Assembly (NCBI GenBank): GCA_905207905.1
Contig: CAJLNC010000017.1
Location: 1-38,912 of the forward strand
From: an uncultured Lachnospiraceae bacterium
Lineage (GTDB): Bacteria > Bacillota_A > Clostridia > Lachnospirales > Lachnospiraceae
Reading direction: 5' to 3'
Length of the DNA: 38,912 nt
A program made the translations under genes and the position numbers. Position 1 is the first letter of the stretch. The number at the start of each line of letters is the position of its first letter. The notes below the pieces were generated by a model. That model worked only from the letters and a program-made list of their open reading frames with translations, made no database searches and was not told the origin of the DNA. Below, one piece after another: positions 14,933 to 23,269 of the stretch.

Positions 14933-17923
14933 ATGAGTTTTATCTGGAAACATAAGAAAACAAGAATATGGTTCATTGTAACCGCCCTTCTTCTGGTTCT
15001 GGAGATTGTGGCCACTACAGTTTTGCTGAAGGTGCCCATTGTCACCAATTCCTTAAGCCTTGTGTTTGGAGGGGAACGGGTCAAGGTGACTGAAAATTTC
15101 AGAGATGAGCTGTATCACAGAGAATATACTACAAAGGATGAAGTGTTAAAGGCGGCAGAAGACTTTGTGGTGGAGGTGGAGAAGGAAGGCATCACTCTGT
15201 TAAAGAATACGAATGATGTGCTCCCCCTGGCGGAGGAAAAACCTCAAGTTAGTGTATTTGGAAAGAACTCCGTGAATCTGGTATACTCCGGTTCCGGCTC
15301 TGCCAGCAGCTCTGTTTCCGGGGCAAAGACTCTGTATGAGAGTCTGGAAGCTGCCGGTATTGGGTACAATGAGACGCTGAAGGATTTTTATGAGGATAAC
15401 TCCAAGTCCGGCAGCGGCAGACCGGAGAATCCAGCCATGACTTCCGGGCAGCGTCTTTCCGGCTACGCTACCGGAGAAACGCCTCTTAGCGCTTACACAG
15501 AGGATGTGACCGCCAGCTACAGCGATTACAGCGACGCAGCCATTGTGGTGCTCTCCCGAATCGGCGGGGAGGGATTTGACCTTCCAAGAACTATGGCGGA
15601 GAGCTTCAGCAGTACCAAGGCAACAGAAGGCGCAGAGAGCGCAGACAGCCATTATCTGGAGCTGGACGCCAATGAAAAAGCGCTTCTTGAGCATGTAAAG
15701 GAAAACTTTGAGCAGGTTATTGTGGTGCTGAACACAGGAACCACCATGGAGATGAAGGAGTTAAATGAAGACGAAGGCATCGATTCCATTTTGTGGATGG
15801 GATTTCCGGGAACTACAGGAGTCATGGCGCTAGGCCAGATCCTGACAGGAAAGGATGCATCTGGGGAGCAGATCAGCCCCTCCGGCCATACGGTAGATAC
15901 CTGGGCCGCAGACTTTACCAAGGATCCCAGCTGGTTTAACATGGGGAATTATGGAAGCGAGTTTGGCAATCGTTACCTTTATAATGGCGAGAACACAGAT
16001 TTTGCTTTTGTGAATTATGAGGAGGGCATCTATGTAGGCTACCGCTACTATGAGACCAGGGGCTTTGAGGAGGTCAGATCAGACGCAGCCTCCACCTGGT
16101 ATGAGGACAATGTGGTGTATCCCTTCGGATACGGCTTATCCTACACGAATTTTGAGTGGGACGTTTCCTTTAAAGAGAAGGACGGAAGCGAATTTTCGGC
16201 GGAAGATACTCTGGAAGTGACGGTCAAGGTGAAGAACACCGGAGACTATGCCGGAAAAGATGTGGTTCAGCTGTATTACAGCGCTCCCTATGATTATGAG
16301 GGGCCTGCCATTGAGAAGGCTCATGTGGTTTTGGGAGACTTTGCCAAGACCGGACTGCTGGCTCCCGGCGAGGAAGAAACGGTGACACTTTCTATTGATG
16401 CAAAGGATATGAAGTCCTATGATTATGCGGACGCCAATGAGAACGGATTCGCCGGCTATGAGCTGGAGGCTGGGGATTATCAGCTGATCGTTGCCGGAAA
16501 CGCCCATGAGAACCGGGCAAGCGCTGCATATACCTTGAAGGAAGACGTGCAGATGAGCACAGTGGCCAATGCTCGGGGAGAAGAGGTGGAGGTGGTCAAC
16601 CGCTTTGATGATGTGAGCGCCGGGATCTACGGCACCAACACCTATGCCTCCTACATGAGCAGAAAAGACTTTGCAGGTACGATTCCCACAGACTATCTCA
16701 CGGACGAGGAGAGAACGCTCACCGATGAACTGATGGAGACCTTAAAGACAACCACCAAGAGAAAATACAAGGAGCCGGATGATGGAAAGCCCTGGGAGGT
16801 GACCGGGGAAGCACCCTCCACAGAGACGGTGAACAACGGTCTGGCCTTAAAGGATCTGCTCTATGATGAGAACGGGGACTATACAGGAACCGTTTCCTAC
16901 GACGATCCCCGCTGGGAAAGCCTGCTTCAGGAGATCAGCCTGGATGAGATGAAGTATCTGGTGGGCTTTGGAGCATTCCGGACCGCTCCGGTGGAAGGAA
17001 TTGACGGAGTGGTAGCCAAGCCTCTGACGACAGATGGAGACGGCCCCAGTGGTTTCACCAGCTTTATTTCAGAATCTGTGATTTATGGAACCTGTTCCTA
17101 TCAGGCAGAATGTGTGATGGGTGCCACCTGGAACACGGATCTGGCAAAACGTATGGGTGAGCTAATTGGCGAGGAAGGACTGGTGGGAAATGAAAAGGGC
17201 GATGGGCTGCCATACTCTGGCTGGTATGCGCCAGCTGCCAATATCCACCGATCTCCCTTTGCAGGAAGAAACTGGGAATATTACAGCGAGGATGGACTGC
17301 TTTCCGGTAAATTCGCGGCAAAGACCATCGAAGGAGCAAGAAGTAAAGGTGTTTACTGTTACATGAAGCACTTTGCAGTCAATGATCAGGAAACTGACCG
17401 GGAATACAACGGAATTCTGGTGTGGGCCAATGAGCAGGCCATGCGGGAGCTTTATCTGCTGCCCTTTGAGATCGCGGTCAAAGAAGGCGGCGCTAACGGG
17501 ATGATGTCCTCTTTCAATCGGCTTGGTATTACCTGGGCAGGCGGAAGCTATCCTCTGCTCACAGAGGTTCTTCGGAAAGAATGGGGATTCCAGGGAATGG
17601 TGATCACAGATTATTCGCTGAATACCTATACCCATGTGGACGAGATGATCCGGGCAGGAGGAGATCTGTTCCTGACCCAGGATGTGAAAACCTTTTCCCG
17701 GGATGATGACGCCACCCAGATCACTGCTCTGAGAAATGCTACCAAAAATATTCTGTACACAGTAGTCAACAGCAATGCTATGAGCATTACTTCTGACGGC
17801 TACTTACGGCCGCTGTGGCAGGATGTGATGTTTGCTATTGACGGGGCGATCATCGTACTGCTGATCCTCTGGGGAGTCCTTGCTGTTCGTTCTGCAAAGA
17901 AAGAAGCAAGAACTTCTAAATAA
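14933..17923 (+). CDS. Membrane-anchored GH3 glycosidase with permuted domain order
   Basis: A 996-residue GH3 enzyme, paralogous to the secreted one upstream. It has an N-terminal membrane helix (about residues 10-33) that looks uncleaved and a C-terminal helix (about 964-984) followed by a basic tail, so both ends are in the membrane and the body is outside. Order: sandwich domain (EKEGITLLKNTNDVLPLAEE), fibronectin-like domain (YPFGYGLSYTNFEWDV), catalytic domain (TTDGDGPSGF, YYSEDGLLSGKFA, MKHFAVNDQETDRE), nucleophile Asp893 in GMVITDYS. A likely acid/base region is SRIGGEGFDLP, giving way to HYLELDANEK. The KHFAVN motif is intact, unlike in the first GH3. AGGAAGG precedes the ATG by 6-8 bases. 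It follows the CBM gene and precedes the third GH3 by 27 bp, so the run is probably one operon. Confidence 0.93.
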   Translation: MSFIWKHKKTRIWFIVTALLLVLEIVATTVLLKVPIVTNSLSLVFGGERVKVTENFRDELYHREYTTKDEVLKAAEDFVVEVEKEGITLLKNTNDVLPLAEEKPQVSVFGKNSVNLVYSGSGSASSSVSGAKTLYESLEAAGIGYNETLKDFYEDNSKSGSGRPENPAMTSGQRLSGYATGETPLSAYTEDVTASYSDYSDAAIVVLSRIGGEGFDLPRTMAESFSSTKATEGAESADSHYLELDANEKALLEHVKENFEQVIVVLNTGTTMEMKELNEDEGIDSILWMGFPGTTGVMALGQILTGKDASGEQISPSGHTVDTWAADFTKDPSWFNMGNYGSEFGNRYLYNGENTDFAFVNYEEGIYVGYRYYETRGFEEVRSDAASTWYEDNVVYPFGYGLSYTNFEWDVSFKEKDGSEFSAEDTLEVTVKVKNTGDYAGKDVVQLYYSAPYDYEGPAIEKAHVVLGDFAKTGLLAPGEEETVTLSIDAKDMKSYDYADANENGFAGYELEAGDYQLIVAGNAHENRASAAYTLKEDVQMSTVANARGEEVEVVNRFDDVSAGIYGTNTYASYMSRKDFAGTIPTDYLTDEERTLTDELMETLKTTTKRKYKEPDDGKPWEVTGEAPSTETVNNGLALKDLLYDENGDYTGTVSYDDPRWESLLQEISLDEMKYLVGFGAFRTAPVEGIDGVVAKPLTTDGDGPSGFTSFISESVIYGTCSYQAECVMGATWNTDLAKRMGELIGEEGLVGNEKGDGLPYSGWYAPAANIHRSPFAGRNWEYYSEDGLLSGKFAAKTIEGARSKGVYCYMKHFAVNDQETDREYNGILVWANEQAMRELYLLPFEIAVKEGGANGMMSSFNRLGITWAGGSYPLLTEVLRKEWGFQGMVITDYSLNTYTHVDEMIRAGGDLFLTQDVKTFSRDDDATQITALRNATKNILYTVVNSNAMSITSDGYLRPLWQDVMFAIDGAIIVLLILWGVLAVRSAKKEARTSK

Positions 17924-17950
17924 CTTTAGAAGAAAAACGGAGGCAGCAGA

Positions 17951-20383
17951 ATGAAATATAAAGAGTTGATTGATCAAATGACTCTGGAAGAAAAGGCAGC
18001 ATTCCTTGGGGGAAAAGGGGAATGGATGACCTGGGACTTTAAACGTCTTGGCATTCCGGAGATGATCATGGCGGATGGCCCCAGCGGGGTCAGACGCCAG
18101 TCAGGGGCAGGAGACCATCTGGGATTAAATCCTTCCCTGCCAGCTACCTGTGTTCCCTCTGCCGCCACGATGGCGTGCAGCTGGGATACCGCTTTGGCAG
18201 AAAGGGTGGGTACTCTCTTGGGAGAGGAGGCTATGACAGAGAATGTCCAGGTTCTTCTTGGCCCGGGAATGAATACGAAGAGGAGCCCTCTTTGCGGCCG
18301 CAATTTTGAGTATTATTCTGAGGATCCCTATTTGGCAGGAAAAATGGCTGCAGGATGCATCCGGGGGATTCAAAGTCAGGGTGTGTGGGCTTGTGCCAAA
18401 CATTTTGCGGTGAACAGCCAGGAGGAGCGGCGCATGGCAGTGAATGCAGTGTTGGATGAGCGGACACTACGGGAACTGTATCTGACTCAGTTTGAGATTG
18501 CGGTGAAGCAGGGCGGCGTGAAAGCAGTGATGACCAGCTACAATCAGGTGAATGGAACGTATGCCAATGAAAATCCTCATCTATTAAGAGAAATTCTCAG
18601 GGAGGATTGGGGATTTGACGGCATGGTGGTCACCGACTGGGGTGGCTCAAACGACCATGTGGCAGGAGTCAAAGCGGGCTCAGATCTGGAGATGCCAAAT
18701 CCAGGACTGGACAGCGCCAGGATTTTATTGAAAGCTATAGAAGAGAAGCGCCTGACTGTGGAAGAGGTGGATGAACGGGTAGACACGTTGCTGGATGCAG
18801 TGATGACCACCACAAGGGCAGCCAAAGGGCATAGGGAGACTTATGATACCCAGGAACACCATCAGATAGCCAGAGAGGCAGCAGCTCAGTGCGGAGTGCT
18901 CCTGAAAAATGAAGATGGCATTCTTCCTCTGAAAAAAGGAATAAGGGTTGCCGTGATAGGAGACTTCGCATTTCAGCCCAGATACCAGGGGGCAGGTTCT
19001 TCTCTGGTAAACTGCACAAAGCTGGAGACCATTGAGGAAGAGATCAAAAAGGAACGGGATATCCAGGTAATTGGGATGTGCCGAGGATATCAACGCCAGG
19101 GAGAAGCAGATGAGGCTCTTTTGCAGGAGGCAGTGGAGCTGGCAAAGCAGGCGGAAGTGGTGCTGTATTTCTTCGGACTGGATGAGATGAGCGAAGTAGA
19201 AGGACAGGATCGGACCCATCTTCGCATCCATCAGAATATGGTGGAGGTGCTTTGCGCCATGGCAAAGGCGAATCCCAACATTGTTGGAATCTTAAGTGCT
19301 GGGTCTGCCATTGAGATGAACTGGGATGTTCATGTAAAAGGACTGCTCCAGGGATATCTGATGGGCCAGGCGGGAGCGGGAGCCATGCTGGATCTGCTCA
19401 CCGGAAGGGTGAATCCTTCCGGGAAACTGGCGGAAACCTATCCGGAAAAGCTGGAGGACACTCCAGCTTACCGATACTGTCCTGCAAAGGAGCGGAATAC
19501 AGAGCACAGAGAAGGCCTGTTTATCGGCTACCGTTACTATGAGACCGCCGATGTACCGGTGCGTTACCCCTTTGGCTACGGGCTGTCCTATACCACCTTT
19601 TCCTATGAGAATCTGAAAGTGACTGCGGAAGGTGTATCCTTCCGAATCAAAAACACAGGGACAGCGGACGGCGCTGAGACAGCTCAGCTTTACGTGTCTC
19701 TTCCTGAGACTGGTGTGATACGTCCTAAAAAGGAGCTGAAAGGCTTTGCAAAGGTATTTTTAAAGGCTGGCGAGAGTAAAACGGTTACCATTCCGTTTGA
19801 TGAGATGACCTTCCGGTACTGGAATGCGAAAAAGAACGGCTGGGCTGTGGAGGGGGGCACCTATGAGATACAGATCGGTGCCAGCCTGGAAGATATCCGG
19901 CTGAGAGAAAGCTTTCAGGTGAAGGGTTCAGGGGAGGAAAGCCCCTATGAGAGAGAAACACTTCCCGCCTATTTTTCCGGAAAGATTACCAATGTATCGG
20001 ATCGGGAATTTGAAGCTCTTCTGGGACACCGTATTCCAGACGGCTCCTGGAAACACATTCTTACAGCGAATGATACAATTTGTCAGTTGAAAAATGCAAA
20101 ATTATGGTTTGCAAGAATGGTTTATCGGGTGATCGAAGGAAAAAGAAAAAAAGCGGAAGCAGCAGGAAAACCGGATCTGAACATTTTATTTATCTACAAT
20201 ATGCCTTTCCGTGCCATTGCCAAAATGACAGAGGGCATGGTGAGCATGGAGATGGTAGAGGGCATGGTGGAGGCTGTAAACGGTCACTTCTTCCGGGGCT
20301 TGGGAAAGGTGATACGGGGATATTTCCGGAACGGAAAAGAAAATAAAGCATTTCAGAAGAAGATTAAGGGGGAAGAAGCATGA
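17951..20383 (+). CDS. Cytoplasmic GH3 beta-glycosidase, canonical domain order
   Basis: An 810-residue GH3 enzyme with no signal peptide or membrane helix. It has the usual order: catalytic domain first (MADGPSGVR, GPGMNTKRSPLCGRNFEYYSED, CAKHFAVNSQEERR, nucleophile Asp229 in VVTDWGGS), then the sandwich domain (GVLLKNEDGILPLKKG, with the likely acid/base Glu in EVEGQDR), then the fibronectin-III-like domain (YPFGYGLSYTTFSYEN). A C-terminal extension of roughly 150 residues follows (LLGHRIP..., MVSMEMVEGMVEAVNGHFFRG), a type I associate with Lachnospiraceae GH3 enzymes. It likely cleaves imported beta-linked disaccharides or glucosides; substrate is not determined. GGAGG lies 6-10 bases before the ATG. 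Its stop overlaps the start of the GtrA-like gene by 4 bases, implying translational coupling. Confidence 0.94.
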   Translation: MKYKELIDQMTLEEKAAFLGGKGEWMTWDFKRLGIPEMIMADGPSGVRRQSGAGDHLGLNPSLPATCVPSAATMACSWDTALAERVGTLLGEEAMTENVQVLLGPGMNTKRSPLCGRNFEYYSEDPYLAGKMAAGCIRGIQSQGVWACAKHFAVNSQEERRMAVNAVLDERTLRELYLTQFEIAVKQGGVKAVMTSYNQVNGTYANENPHLLREILREDWGFDGMVVTDWGGSNDHVAGVKAGSDLEMPNPGLDSARILLKAIEEKRLTVEEVDERVDTLLDAVMTTTRAAKGHRETYDTQEHHQIAREAAAQCGVLLKNEDGILPLKKGIRVAVIGDFAFQPRYQGAGSSLVNCTKLETIEEEIKKERDIQVIGMCRGYQRQGEADEALLQEAVELAKQAEVVLYFFGLDEMSEVEGQDRTHLRIHQNMVEVLCAMAKANPNIVGILSAGSAIEMNWDVHVKGLLQGYLMGQAGAGAMLDLLTGRVNPSGKLAETYPEKLEDTPAYRYCPAKERNTEHREGLFIGYRYYETADVPVRYPFGYGLSYTTFSYENLKVTAEGVSFRIKNTGTADGAETAQLYVSLPETGVIRPKKELKGFAKVFLKAGESKTVTIPFDEMTFRYWNAKKNGWAVEGGTYEIQIGASLEDIRLRESFQVKGSGEESPYERETLPAYFSGKITNVSDREFEALLGHRIPDGSWKHILTANDTICQLKNAKLWFARMVYRVIEGKRKKAEAAGKPDLNILFIYNMPFRAIAKMTEGMVSMEMVEGMVEAVNGHFFRGLGKVIRGYFRNGKENKAFQKKIKGEEA

Positions 20384-20943
20384 GCGTCTGGGTAAAATTT
20401 GCCCAAAAGCATCCAGAAGCAGCAAAATGGATCCGGGAAGGCGGACTTTTTGTGATCGTCAGTAATCTGATCACCGTGTTTAAGTACCTGCTTCTTCAAT
20501 TTCTTCCGGCTGCCTTTCAGGGACTGCCCATGGTAGATTTCGGCTGGCCGGGTATTCCGGTGACGTTGTTTGGAGAGACTTTTAAATGGAACATTCTGGG
20601 ATACGATGTGGCCCACGGGGGGCTTCCTTATTTCTGTGCCTATATGGTGGCCATGACGGTGGGAGAGTGCATTAACTTTCCTCTTCAGAGGAATTTGGTG
20701 TTCCGCAGCAAAGGGAAACTGGGGTATCAGATTGCCTGGTACTGCGTTGCCTTTTCCATTATTACCTGCATTGTAAATTCCATCAACTGCGTTTGGGTGG
20801 CAGTAGCTGGAAACTTTGTTCCGGATTTTATTTACAATATTGGAACTACGGTGCTCAACGGAGGGGTTTCTATGGTGATCTTTTTCTTTGTGAATAAGAT
20901 TATTTTTCCGGCGGAAAAGTCCCAGAATGTGGCAGTAGAGTAA
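20380..20943 (+). CDS. GtrA-like polytopic membrane protein
   Basis: A 187-residue protein with about four membrane helices (for example GGLFVIVSNLITVFKYLLLQ, MVAMTVGECINFPLQRNLVF split across helix and loop, MVIFFFVNKIIF). The N...F.L.R..VF segment before the third helix is typical of GtrA/DPMS-type proteins, which are thought to help move lipid-linked sugars across the membrane. The ATG overlaps the stop of the third GH3 gene (ATGA), and the gene ends the island before a strong terminator. What it moves, and why it is coupled to a cytoplasmic glycosidase, is unknown. Confidence 0.8.
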   Translation: MSVWVKFAQKHPEAAKWIREGGLFVIVSNLITVFKYLLLQFLPAAFQGLPMVDFGWPGIPVTLFGETFKWNILGYDVAHGGLPYFCAYMVAMTVGECINFPLQRNLVFRSKGKLGYQIAWYCVAFSIITCIVNSINCVWVAVAGNFVPDFIYNIGTTVLNGGVSMVIFFFVNKIIFPAEKSQNVAVE

Positions 20944-21034
20944 TCCATTGCCTTGACAAGGCATCATCATCCCTGGCTATCAGCCTGAAATAGTATAGAT
21001 ATAAATTTGGCTGATAGATAAAGGGTGAAAGATG

Positions 21035-21084
21035 GAGCTGACGTTTTCGTGATTAGAAAATCGTGAAGCGGCAGCTCTTTTTTT
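21035..21084 (+). terminator. Terminator of the GH3 island
   Basis: GAGCTG (21035-21040) pairs with CAGCTC (21072-21077); inner CG/CG and TTTTC/GAAAA segments extend the stem, and seven T residues follow (21078-21084). Clear rho-independent terminator for the transcript ending in the GtrA-like gene. Confidence 0.85.
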
Positions 21085-21119
21085 ATGTCATAGGAAATTG
21101 CGTCCTATGACATAAAAAA
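21079..21119. repeat. Perfect 17-bp palindrome with 7-base loop
   Basis: TTTTTTATGTCATAGGA (21079-21095) is the exact reverse complement of 21103-21119, with loop AATTGCG. The left arm shares its T-run with the preceding terminator, and the A-run on the right makes a T-run for the - strand. A further GCCC-AGC-GGGC stem follows at 21120-21131. It could be a back-to-back terminator, or a repeated intergenic element. The next 80 bp, up to the mraZ promoter, hold no gene I trust; a 64-residue - strand frame there lacks support. Confidence 0.7.
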
Positions 21120-21212
21120 GCCCAGCGGGCAGATATGCGCAACTACGCGCGCGGAACAAAGATGTGCTGCCTGGAAAACTTTTGAAAAATTCTTAAAAAA
21201 TCCAATTTCCCC

Positions 21213-21241
21213 TTGTTTTTTTTGTTCGATTAAGCTAAAAT
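21213..21241 (+). promoter_or_regulatory. Sigma-A promoter of the dcw cluster
   Basis: TTGTTT (21213-21218), a 17-base spacer and TAAAAT (21236-21241) in an A+T-rich stretch. The expected start site is near 21248, just before the MraZ boxes. Confidence 0.7.
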
Positions 21242-21251
21242 AAATGCGTGA

Positions 21252-21276
21252 GTGGTAGAAAGTGGTGAGTTGTGGG
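21252..21276 (+). promoter_or_regulatory. MraZ-binding box (three direct repeats)
   Basis: GTGGT at 21252-21256, GTGGT at 21262-21266 and GTGGG at 21272-21276 recur at an exact 10-base period. MraZ is known to bind short G-rich direct repeats of this spacing upstream of its own gene. The repeats cover about +4 to +28 of the predicted transcript, so MraZ bound here should repress the dcw operon. Confidence 0.8.
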
Positions 21277-21297
21277 TCGAAAGGGAGGAAAAGTGTC

Positions 21298-21339
21298 ATG
21301 AGGATACAGTTCCTGGCTCATAACTTCGAAAGAAGGTAG
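21298..21339 (+). CDS. Possible 13-aa leader peptide before mraZ
   Basis: The strongest ribosome binding site in the leader, AAAGGGAGG (21280-21288), is 9 bases before an ATG that opens a 13-codon frame, MRIQFLAHNFERR, ending TAG at 21337-21339, three bases before mraZ. The mraZ ribosome binding site (AAGG) lies inside the last codons. This looks like a short coupled leader, but it may be chance. Confidence 0.35.
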   Translation: MRIQFLAHNFERR

Positions 21340-21342
21340 TCA

Positions 21343-21777
21343 ATGATGTTCATGGGTGAATACAACCATACAGTGGACACCAAGGGCAGGCTGATTATCC
21401 CTTCCAAATTTCGTGAGCTGTTAGGCGAAGAGTTTATTGTTACGAAGGGGTTGGATGGCTGTCTCTTTGTTTTTCCACAGAACGAGTGGCTGGCCTTTGA
21501 GGAAAAGCTGCGCGCTCTGCCGCTGACACAGAAAGGCGCAAGACAATTTACCCGTTTCTTTGTGGCAGGTGCTACACCATGCGAGCTGGACAAGCAGGGG
21601 AGAATTCTCTTACCGTCAACGCTGAGAGAATTTGCTGGTCTGGACAAGGATGTGGTCTTGGCTGGGATGCTGAACCGGATTGAGATCTGGAGCAAAGCAA
21701 AATGGATGGAAAACAATGCCTATGACGATATGGATGATATCGCGGAGCAGATGACAGATCTAGGCTTGAGCATATAG
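21343..21777 (+). CDS. mraZ: Transcriptional regulator MraZ
   Basis: A 144-residue DNA-binding protein of the SpoVT-AbrB fold that assembles into a ring and represses the dcw operon. Both DxxGR signatures are present, [14 protein letters not shown] and [14 protein letters not shown]. The ATG at 21343 is 6 bases after AAGG; ATG at 21346 (MFMGEY, the common N-terminus) is 9 bases away and equally possible. It is the first main gene of the cluster, 15 bp before rsmH, and the box at 21252-21276 is its expected operator. Confidence 0.96.
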   Translation: MMFMGEYNHTVDTKGRLIIPSKFRELLGEEFIVTKGLDGCLFVFPQNEWLAFEEKLRALPLTQKGARQFTRFFVAGATPCELDKQGRILLPSTLREFAGLDKDVVLAGMLNRIEIWSKAKWMENNAYDDMDDIAEQMTDLGLSI

Positions 21778-21792
21778 GCTGGGGAGGTTTGT

Positions 21793-22734
21793 ATGGAATT
21801 TAAGCATAGATCCGTTCTTCTGGAAGAGTGCATTGAGAATTTGCAGATACGGCCCGATGGCATCTATGTGGATGGCACACTGGGCGGCGGCGGGCATTCT
21901 TATGAGATCTGTCGGCGACTTTCCGAAAAGGGAAGGCTGATTGGGATTGATCAGGATGCGGCGGCGATTGAAGCGGCTTCGAAGCGTCTTTTGGAATTCG
22001 CAGGCAAAACCACCATTGTCCGCAGTAATTACTGTCAGATGAGGGAGCAGCTTGCAAAACTTGGAATTACATCAGTAGATGGAGTCATTTTGGACCTGGG
22101 GGTTTCCTCCTATCAACTGGATGCGGCTGACCGTGGGTTTACTTACAGAGAGGACACGCCGCTGGACATGCGAATGGATCAGCGTCAGGCTCTCACTGCC
22201 AGGGATGTTGTGAATGAGTATAGTGAGATGGAGCTTTACCGCATCATCAGAGACTATGGGGAAGACAAGTTCGCAAAAAACATTGCCAAGCACATTGTAA
22301 ACGCCCGAAAAGAAAAGATAATTGAAACGACTGGGGAGTTAATTCATATTATAAAAGCGGCCATTCCCGCAAAAGTACGTGCGGTGGGAGGACACCCGGC
22401 CAAAAGGACATTTCAGGCCATTCGGATTGAAGTGAATCATGAATTAGATGTTTTGAGGGATTCACTGGATGATATGATTGATCTGCTAAACGATGGCGGA
22501 AGAATCTGCATCATCACTTTTCATTCCTTAGAAGACCGAATAGTGAAGACAATATACAGAAAGAATGAAAATCCATGTACCTGTCCCCCGGAATTTCCGG
22601 TATGCGTATGTGGAAAAAAGCCCAAGGGGGTTGTGATTACCAGAAAACCCATCCTTCCTTCAGGGGCCGAGTTAGAAGAAAATTCAAGATCAAAAAGTGC
22701 AAAGCTGCGGGTATTTGAGCGCAGAATGCAGTAA
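21793..22734 (+). CDS. rsmH: 16S rRNA (cytosine-1402-N4)-methyltransferase RsmH
   Basis: A 313-residue SAM-dependent methyltransferase that modifies C1402 of 16S rRNA. Marks in order are [22 protein letters not shown] (SAM loop), [49 protein letters not shown] and [12 protein letters not shown]. Length and all motifs are standard. GGGAGG precedes the ATG. It sits in the usual dcw position between mraZ and ftsL. Confidence 0.97.
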   Translation: MEFKHRSVLLEECIENLQIRPDGIYVDGTLGGGGHSYEICRRLSEKGRLIGIDQDAAAIEAASKRLLEFAGKTTIVRSNYCQMREQLAKLGITSVDGVILDLGVSSYQLDAADRGFTYREDTPLDMRMDQRQALTARDVVNEYSEMELYRIIRDYGEDKFAKNIAKHIVNARKEKIIETTGELIHIIKAAIPAKVRAVGGHPAKRTFQAIRIEVNHELDVLRDSLDDMIDLLNDGGRICIITFHSLEDRIVKTIYRKNENPCTCPPEFPVCVCGKKPKGVVITRKPILPSGAELEENSRSKSAKLRVFERRMQ

Positions 22735-22753
22735 AAGGCAAAGGCGGTAAACT

Positions 22754-23260
22754 ATGGCAAAAAGAGCAGGAAGAACAACGGCGGCAACCAGCCGGCCGGT
22801 TCGTACAAACAGTCAATCTCATATAAATACGTATGTAGACGGGAATACTGTCCGCAAGATACAGCCTATACGGCAGCCAGAAACATCGGTGCGCCATTCT
22901 GCCAGCAGAAGTACCCGGAAGAATCGGGAGAGAGCTTTGCAGATGAACTTAAGCTATGTGATTTTTCTTACCGCAGCGGCAGTGGTGACGGTGATGGTGT
23001 GCATCAATTATTTGAAATTGCAGGCTCAGAATACGACCTACCAGAAAAAGGTGACTGCTATGTCCACCCAGTTAAGCGAGCTGAAGCTGGAGAACGACAA
23101 CGAGTACAATCGGATTGTCTCTTCCGTGGATCTTCAGCACGTAAAGAATGTGGCTATGAATGAGCTGGGTATGACCTATGCATCTGAAGACCAGATCGTT
23201 ACCTACGACGGCAAAGAGAGCGACTATGTAAAACAGTATCAGGAAATACCCACAGAATAG
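22754..23260 (+). CDS. ftsL: Cell division protein FtsL-like
   Basis: A 168-residue bitopic membrane protein. A basic, Ser/Thr/Arg-rich cytoplasmic part (about 1-65) is followed by a single membrane helix (LSYVIFLTAAAVVTVMVCIN, about 66-85), then a coiled coil (about 90-130, TYQKKVTAMSTQLSELKLEN) and a short acidic tail. That layout and the position between rsmH and the division PBP identify FtsL, which with FtsQ/DivIB and DivIC activates septal wall synthesis. The N-terminal part is longer than in Bacillus FtsL. Sequence identity in this family is low, so the name rests mainly on layout and context. Confidence 0.82.
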   Translation: MAKRAGRTTAATSRPVRTNSQSHINTYVDGNTVRKIQPIRQPETSVRHSASRSTRKNRERALQMNLSYVIFLTAAAVVTVMVCINYLKLQAQNTTYQKKVTAMSTQLSELKLENDNEYNRIVSSVDLQHVKNVAMNELGMTYASEDQIVTYDGKESDYVKQYQEIPTE

Positions 23261-23269
23261 GTGATTTTT

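Noticed and set aside
21105..21299. 64-residue - strand frame in the mraZ leader
   Set aside because: It would overlap the promoter, the MraZ boxes and the palindrome; no start signal was seen.
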